Source: Gracilinema caldarium (lineage in GTDB: Bacteria > Spirochaetota > Spirochaetia > Treponematales > Breznakiellaceae). From it: DNA of 64,000 nt. Positions 59,639 to 64,000 of the stretch are shown piece after piece. The notes beneath the pieces were generated by a model. It was not told the origin of the DNA, made no database searches, and saw only the letters and a list, made by a program, of their open reading frames with translations. A program made the translations under genes and the position numbers. Numbering within the stretch: position 1 is the first letter of the stretch; each line of letters starts with the position of its first letter. The stretch is from positions 1 through 64,000 of the forward strand of contig NZ_JAJUHW010000008.1 in the NCBI RefSeq assembly GCF_029265695.1. The letters run 5' to 3'.

Positions 59639-61236
59639 TTATCCTCGATTTCGGCAGCCAGACCACCCAGCTCATCGGCCGCCGTATCCGGGAGTTTGGG
59701 GTCTATACCGACATTGTGCCGGGGGATGCCCCCCTTACTTGTACGGTTCTGGACGGCGCCAAGGGCATCATTCTGTCCGGCTCCCCCTCGTCAGTGTACG
59801 ATGAAGGGGCCCCCGTGCCTGATCCGGCGGTGTATACAACGGGTCTCCCCATCTTAGGAATTTGCTACGGACTGCAGCGAATGACCGCTGACCACGGGGG
59901 CCGTGTGGAGCCCCTGCCTGAACGGGAGTACGGCGGTGTCAAGGTAACCCTGGATATGGCCGCTGTAAGCTCCTCAACCGCAGGCAGCCCTGCCGCGGCC
60001 TTTCTCGCGGGCTTCCCCGGCGGCGGCGCCTCCGGCCAGGAGCGGAGCTTTACCGCCTGGATGAGCCACGGTGACTCCCTCGCCAAGCTTGCCCCCGGCT
60101 TTATCCAGGTCGGTACCAGCGCCCATGGCTTTCCTGCGGTTCTCATCCATGAAACTAAACCATGGTTCGGCCTCCAGTTCCACCCGGAAGTAACCCACTG
60201 CGAAGGCGGCCGGGAAATACTCCGAGCCTTCGCACTGGATGTCTGCGGAGCTGCACCGGAATGGACCATGGAGCGTTATATCGAAGAAGTTCGTGAAAAC
60301 CTGGCCCAGAGGGTCGGTAAAAATCCGGTTCTCCTCCTCATTTCCGGAGGTGTCGATTCTACCGTGGCGGGGGCGCTGCTCCTTAAAACCCTGGATCCAG
60401 ACCAGGTCCACCTCATGTATATGGATACGGGACTCATGCGGAAAAACGAGACCGAAATCGTATCGGCCAACCTAAGCCGCATCGGAGCCCGGCACCTCCA
60501 CATCATACATTGCGAAAAGGAATTTCTCTCCGCCCTCAAAGGTCTCACAGACCCGGAAGAAAAGCGCCGCGCCATCGGCGATCTGTTCATCAGCATACAG
60601 GAACGAGAAGTGGCCCGACTCGGCCTCCCCGAAAGCTACTTCCTAGCCCAGGGCACCCTGTACACGGACCTTATTGAAAGCGGCAAGGGGGTCGGCAAAA
60701 AAGCCCACGTCATAAAGAGCCACCACAATGTCCGCAGCCCCCTGGTAGAAGCCAAGCGCAATGCGGGCCGTATCATCGAACCCCTGGACCGGCTGTATAA
60801 GGACGAAGTCCGCTCCCTGGGCCGGCTCCTCGGCATCGATGAAGACATCGTGATGCGCCATCCCTTCCCCGGTCCGGGCCTCGCGGTCCGCATACTCGGC
60901 GAGGTAACCAGAGAAAAATGCGATATACTGCGGGATGCGGACGACATCTATATCCGTGAACTCAAGCGCCGGGGTCTCTACGACCAGATTTGGCAGGCCT
61001 TCGCGGTCCTCCTACCCATACGGTCCGTCGGTGTCGCCGGAGATGTCCGTAAGTACGGCTGGGTCCTCGCCCTCAGGGCCATCGTGAGCGAAGACGGTAT
61101 GACCGCCGATGTATACCCCTTCCCCATGAAGGACCTCTTGGAAATCTCCACCCTGATTACCAACACGGTCAAGGACATCGGCCGGGTAACCTACGATATA
61201 TCATCAAAACCGCCGGCTACCATCGAGTGGGAGTAG
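59626..61236 (+). CDS. guaA: GMP synthase (glutamine-hydrolysing)
   Basis: Aminates XMP to GMP with ATP and glutamine. The 536-residue protein starts with a GTG (59626) inside the purA end, giving MDKIVILDFGSQTTQLIGRR, with AGGAAA upstream. The glutaminase domain has the nucleophile Cys in ILGICYGLQ and the His-Glu in FHPEVTH. The ATP pyrophosphatase motif is SGGVDSTVAG, and the C-terminal dimer part reads TSxP-like SSKPPATIEWE at the end. A stretch rich in Ser, Gly and Ala (SSSTAGSPAAAF, PGGGASGQ) near residue 110-140 is a little longer than usual. Last gene of guaB-purA-guaA. Confidence 0.95.
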   Translation: MDKIVILDFGSQTTQLIGRRIREFGVYTDIVPGDAPLTCTVLDGAKGIILSGSPSSVYDEGAPVPDPAVYTTGLPILGICYGLQRMTADHGGRVEPLPEREYGGVKVTLDMAAVSSSTAGSPAAAFLAGFPGGGASGQERSFTAWMSHGDSLAKLAPGFIQVGTSAHGFPAVLIHETKPWFGLQFHPEVTHCEGGREILRAFALDVCGAAPEWTMERYIEEVRENLAQRVGKNPVLLLISGGVDSTVAGALLLKTLDPDQVHLMYMDTGLMRKNETEIVSANLSRIGARHLHIIHCEKEFLSALKGLTDPEEKRRAIGDLFISIQEREVARLGLPESYFLAQGTLYTDLIESGKGVGKKAHVIKSHHNVRSPLVEAKRNAGRIIEPLDRLYKDEVRSLGRLLGIDEDIVMRHPFPGPGLAVRILGEVTREKCDILRDADDIYIRELKRRGLYDQIWQAFAVLLPIRSVGVAGDVRKYGWVLALRAIVSEDGMTADVYPFPMKDLLEISTLITNTVKDIGRVTYDISSKPPATIEWE

Positions 61237-61244
61237 AGCATACA

Positions 61245-61349
61245 GAGGGGGAAGTCTCCCCCTCGCTCGCCCCACGGTGGCTCGCTACCCCCTCTATCGC
61301 CCTGCCAGTACGGTAATGATGACAGTAACTTTCCGTTCCAGGGCGATAG
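61245..61349. repeat. Nested inverted repeats after guaA
   Basis: The 118-base gap contains GAGGGGG-N6-CCCCCTC (61245-61264), a second CCCCCTC at 61288-61294, and a longer-range pair CTATCGCCCTG / CAGGGCGATAG (61294-61304 and 61339-61349). No T run follows. It could end transcription from both sides with a factor, or be a copy of a dispersed palindromic repeat. Confidence 0.55.
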
Positions 61350-61354
61350 GGCTT

Positions 61355-62953
61355 CTATATTCCTATAGGTACATGGATGCGAGCCTGGGTACCGCCACTT
61401 TCAATCCTTTCAATAGAGAACGTTCCGCCAATTTGGTCAGTGAGGATTTTTATAAGCTCAAACCCAAGTCCTTCTTGGCGCTTTTCGTATTCTGGAATAC
61501 CGATACCGTCATCGATTACAAAAATGATTATCTCACCTTGGTTCTCAGCTATTTCTATCTGTATGAGGATGCTGCCATTCTGCCTGCCTGCAAAAGCATG
61601 GGCATAACTGTTGGAAAGCAATTCACTCATCACAAGAGCAAGGGGAATGGTTCTTTCCAGGGACAAGTAGAAGGGTCTTTCCTCAAGAGTAGATAAGTCC
61701 GTCTCCAGCCGGATTGGAATAGCAGGGGCTTCCTCGGGTTCAAAGCCGGCAATAATGGCATTAAGGCAATCGGCGAGGTTTATTCTTGTAATGTCTTCCT
61801 GTTCGTAGAGCAGCCGCTGGATGTGGGCCATGGCAAGAATCCGGCGCCGGCTCTGAAGTGCCGCGTTTACCGCATCCTCGTTCTGGGATCTATATGCCTG
61901 AAGCTGCAGTATACTCGCCATAATTTGCAGGTTGTTGTAGACCCGGTGATATATCTCGTGGAGCAAATTCTCCCGTTCCTTCAATTTTGCATCAAGCTGT
62001 TCCGTCACACTGTTAAAGGCCTGTATGAGTTCATCAATCTCATCATGTTTTATGCCCTTAATGATAAGCGGCTTATCCGGCTGTTCGCGACGAGCCGCAA
62101 GGGCTGCAGTTAATTCTTGGAGGGGCTTAAAGATCTGTTTCCTGATAAGGAGGTAAAGACTTAAGGTGAGCAGCAGCATAACGATAAGCATGGTCCACAT
62201 GAAGAGTGAAAACATCGCTGTGCTGTATTGATGCATGCGCCGTTCTTGTTCAAGAGTAAAGCTTATAAGCTCCGTTTTTTCCATATTAGAGAGGGTTAGA
62301 TTCATTAAAATCTTGTTTTGGTGATATGCAAAGCTATGATCCTGTCCGGTCTCCGATGGTTTATTCAAACGTACCGAGAGACCGAGGAGTCTGCTGTAAC
62401 GGCTGAGCCTGCGTTCGTTCAGGGGCCAGAACATCCAAAGACTGCCCATGGGACGCCCGTATCCATCATTGTGCAGGATGGCCCGGCCGGCGGCAAGAAA
62501 ATATCTGGTCCCGTCCCGTACTATACCTTTGCGGCCTTCCTGCAAAAGCTCCGCGGGCTCAATGTTTCCAAGCTTTTCCAGAGTCTCTGCAGGTTTACCA
62601 TCAATAGTATATCGATACTGAATAGTTCCTTTAATTGTAAAGCAATAAAGTGCGGCGAGACCTAAATTTTGCAGTGCCTGGACAGAAAAATTGGAAGCCT
62701 CAAACTCCTTGTTTGTGCCAGCCAAATAGGTCCATGTTTCGTCCCAATAAGCCCAATCGGTGGTTAATCTATCAAGCTGCTCCAAATCATCAGCTATCAG
62801 GTTAGTAAGCCGTTCTCCGATAGCCGCTAATTGACTTTGCTCGGTTGTAGTAATGCTTTTTGTAAAGAAGATCCAGGAAATAGTCAGGGTGGTGCAGAAA
62901 AAAAGAAAAACGGTGATTCCGAACAAAAGCAGCACCTTGTTACGCTGGCTCAT
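61355..62953 (-). CDS. CHASE4 sensor histidine kinase (HisKA_2 type)
   Basis: A membrane kinase of 532 residues. Span 1 (about 10-30) is followed by an extracytoplasmic CHASE4 domain (DWAYWDETWTYLAG, NLGLAALYCF), span 2 near 240-262, a HAMP region, then the phosphoacceptor helix HEIYHRVYNNLQIMASILQL of the HisKA_2/HWE-like class and an HATPase (ELLSNSYAHAF; FVIDDGIGIPE; GLGFELIKIL). Such kinases often act on regulators without DNA-binding domains; the partner is not in the window. The ATG at 62953 has no ribosome site. The promoter TTGTTT-N17-TATACT ends 9 bases upstream, so the leader would be 0-3 bases. The earlier start at 62995 lies on that promoter. Confidence 0.9.
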   Translation of the reverse strand: MSQRNKVLLLFGITVFLFFCTTLTISWIFFTKSITTTEQSQLAAIGERLTNLIADDLEQLDRLTTDWAYWDETWTYLAGTNKEFEASNFSVQALQNLGLAALYCFTIKGTIQYRYTIDGKPAETLEKLGNIEPAELLQEGRKGIVRDGTRYFLAAGRAILHNDGYGRPMGSLWMFWPLNERRLSRYSRLLGLSVRLNKPSETGQDHSFAYHQNKILMNLTLSNMEKTELISFTLEQERRMHQYSTAMFSLFMWTMLIVMLLLTLSLYLLIRKQIFKPLQELTAALAARREQPDKPLIIKGIKHDEIDELIQAFNSVTEQLDAKLKERENLLHEIYHRVYNNLQIMASILQLQAYRSQNEDAVNAALQSRRRILAMAHIQRLLYEQEDITRINLADCLNAIIAGFEPEEAPAIPIRLETDLSTLEERPFYLSLERTIPLALVMSELLSNSYAHAFAGRQNGSILIQIEIAENQGEIIIFVIDDGIGIPEYEKRQEGLGFELIKILTDQIGGTFSIERIESGGTQARIHVPIGI

Positions 62954-62962
62954 GGTATATGC

Positions 62963-62991
62963 AGTATACAATCGCTGATTGTGAAAAACAA
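62963..62991 (-). promoter_or_regulatory. Promoter of the CHASE4 histidine kinase
   Basis: Minus strand TTGTTT, 17 bases, TATACT, with nine bases to the ATG. The expected leader is 0-3 bases. Confidence 0.55.
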
Positions 62992-63118
62992 GCATGGGTG
63001 CTTCTTATTTTTATAAAGCACCCTTTTAATTTTTTATGTACTAGGAGAGAATGCAGTGTTTAGGACCTTAAAGATGACCAACTTTAGGAATTGGCGTATC
63101 AATCAAAAGGAGTGTATT

Positions 63119-64000
63119 ATGAAGAAAGTAACAAAACTGCGGTTAGGCAGCCTTGTGTGGTCAAGCCTGATTATTCTGTTTGCCTGGCAGGTTTCGTCCT
63201 GCGCAACTACTTCGGGATCTGCCGGAGCGTCGAATGAAAATCCCTACGATTTTATTGATTCGGTACAGCTCGAAAAGGGCCAGGTGTTTTATAAGGATAT
63301 GATCAGCGCCGATGCGGGAACATATTCGACGAATGCCTTTGAAGCAGCCAACAATTTCCTTGCCATGGATAATTATCTTGAGTTTTCATCCAATTTATCT
63401 GAACAGCAGCAACTGGACTTACTTCATGCCCTCTTTACTAATTTGCCCGCTCGTAAAGATAAGGGGGATGTGCGGATTGTTATGGTAGGAGATTATTTCC
63501 GTAAGGGATCTCATCTTATTATTTTAATTGACCAAGTTGGATTAATTAAAGGAAAGGTCCCCGGTAAAGATTTTGCCCTGAGATATTTTACGAACGCTAT
63601 CAATTTTAAGGTAACTGACAAGGAAACAAAAAAAGAGCGTCTTGTAGATACGGGAAAAAATATGTCTACCAATGTTAATTATTACCGGCTTGCGGTGCCC
63701 TATGATGGAGGACGTCTGGTGCTGGCTAACAACCTTACCATCACGCCGGTTACCCTTGAATCTGCCAAAGACGACAGCGATCTTGGAAACATGATGGATA
63801 CGGTAATCAAGGATGAATTCCCCGAAAATGACGGACTTGCGGAAACTATTTACAGCAAGCTCGTTCAAAAAGAGAATCTGGACTCCCTGATTCGCCTTCT
63901 AGCGGAGATGAACTATTTTCTATACCAAATGCGGATAAACAAACTCAGCGAAGCTGAACAGACCCTTTCCCGCTTAGAGCCCCTTATTCCTCAGGGCGCG
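63119..64000 (+). CDS. Lipoprotein of unknown function (partial, cut at right edge)
   Basis: The first 294 codons of a lipid-anchored protein; no stop occurs before the window ends. The signal peptide runs from MKKVTKLRLG to a lipobox (VSSC, then ATTSGS). The mature part is mostly soluble, with alpha/beta character (DVRIVMVGDYFRKGSHLIILIDQVG) and a helical end (LSEAEQTLSRLEPLIPQG) that might begin TPR-like repeats. I do not recognise it. The ATG at 63119 has AAAAGGAG 6 bases upstream. It is divergent from the histidine kinase, with 165 bases between. Confidence 0.8.
   Translation, partial: MKKVTKLRLGSLVWSSLIILFAWQVSSCATTSGSAGASNENPYDFIDSVQLEKGQVFYKDMISADAGTYSTNAFEAANNFLAMDNYLEFSSNLSEQQQLDLLHALFTNLPARKDKGDVRIVMVGDYFRKGSHLIILIDQVGLIKGKVPGKDFALRYFTNAINFKVTDKETKKERLVDTGKNMSTNVNYYRLAVPYDGGRLVLANNLTITPVTLESAKDDSDLGNMMDTVIKDEFPENDGLAETIYSKLVQKENLDSLIRLLAEMNYFLYQMRINKLSEAEQTLSRLEPLIPQGA

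Noticed and set aside
1-64000. Prophage, insertion sequence or integrated island
   Set aside because: No transposase, integrase, terminal inverted repeats or tRNA targets were seen; gene content is ordinary chromosomal metabolism and signalling throughout.

Overview
The window is about 64 kb of densely packed bacterial chromosome: 48 protein genes, no gap over 300 bases without a gene, and no tRNA, rRNA, CRISPR, prophage or insertion sequence that I can see. The gene content suggests a free-living or gut anaerobic spirochaete close to the Treponema group. The reasons are a full [FeFe]-hydrogenase maturation cluster, nickel handling, many two-membrane proteins, and protein sequences that read like spirochaete versions. 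This assignment is by eye and only moderately sure.

Layout. 1-3.7 kb (minus): glycerol-3-phosphate uptake (ugpE partial, ugpA, ugpB) and the phosphodiesterase ugpQ. 3.7-5.9 kb: NAD salvage (pncB, pncA), whose reading frames run into ugpQ. 5.9-13.1 kb: a CHASE4-PAS-GGDEF-EAL protein behind sbcC and sbcD. 13.1-15.6 kb (plus): an anchored protein of unknown role and an MFS transporter with no ordinary start codon. 15.6-19.5 kb (minus): an Lrp-type regulator, alanine dehydrogenase, and a two-gene EIIA-CBS / ArsB-like permease operon. 19.6-22.8 kb (plus): a small outer-membrane protein, then an ArsR-type regulator translationally coupled to a zinc/cadmium ATPase. 22.8-29.0 kb (minus): a tight six-gene operon hypB, iron-sulfur flavin oxidoreductase, a shortened hypA, nikMN, nikQ and nikO, divergent from a FadR-type GntR regulator. 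30.1-34.8 kb: lipoprotein alpha-amylase, methyltransferase, chemoreceptor. 35.0-40.7 kb (plus): a small regulator-like protein, hydG, hydE, an aspartase-like lyase and hydF. 40.6-44.9 kb (minus): MATE exporter, YfcC-type carrier, M20 peptidase. 45.0-51.4 kb: a candidate small RNA, then gltB and gltD. 51.5-55.3 kb: an outer-membrane protein, a small membrane protein, a HAD phosphatase and a SpoIIE-type phosphatase. 55.4-61.2 kb: purB, guaB, purA, guaA. 61.4-64 kb: a CHASE4 histidine kinase and a lipoprotein cut by the right edge.

How it fits together. The nickel operon pairs uptake (NikMNQO) with insertion chaperones (HypA, HypB), but no HypCDEF or nickel enzyme is in view. The hyd operon builds the [FeFe]-hydrogenase H-cluster, again with the structural enzyme elsewhere. 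The purine genes carry IMP and adenylosuccinate to AMP and GMP.

The most striking points are: (1) a set of genes without Shine-Dalgarno sites whose sigma-70-type promoters place the transcription start on the ATG; (2) a HypA from which the zinc ribbon is missing in frame; (3) a short terminated transcript upstream of gltB whose hairpin loop carries an anti-Shine-Dalgarno sequence; (4) an aspartase-like lyase inside the hydrogenase-maturation operon; (5) several clear operator-like palindromes. All promoter and operator calls are pattern reading, not measurement.
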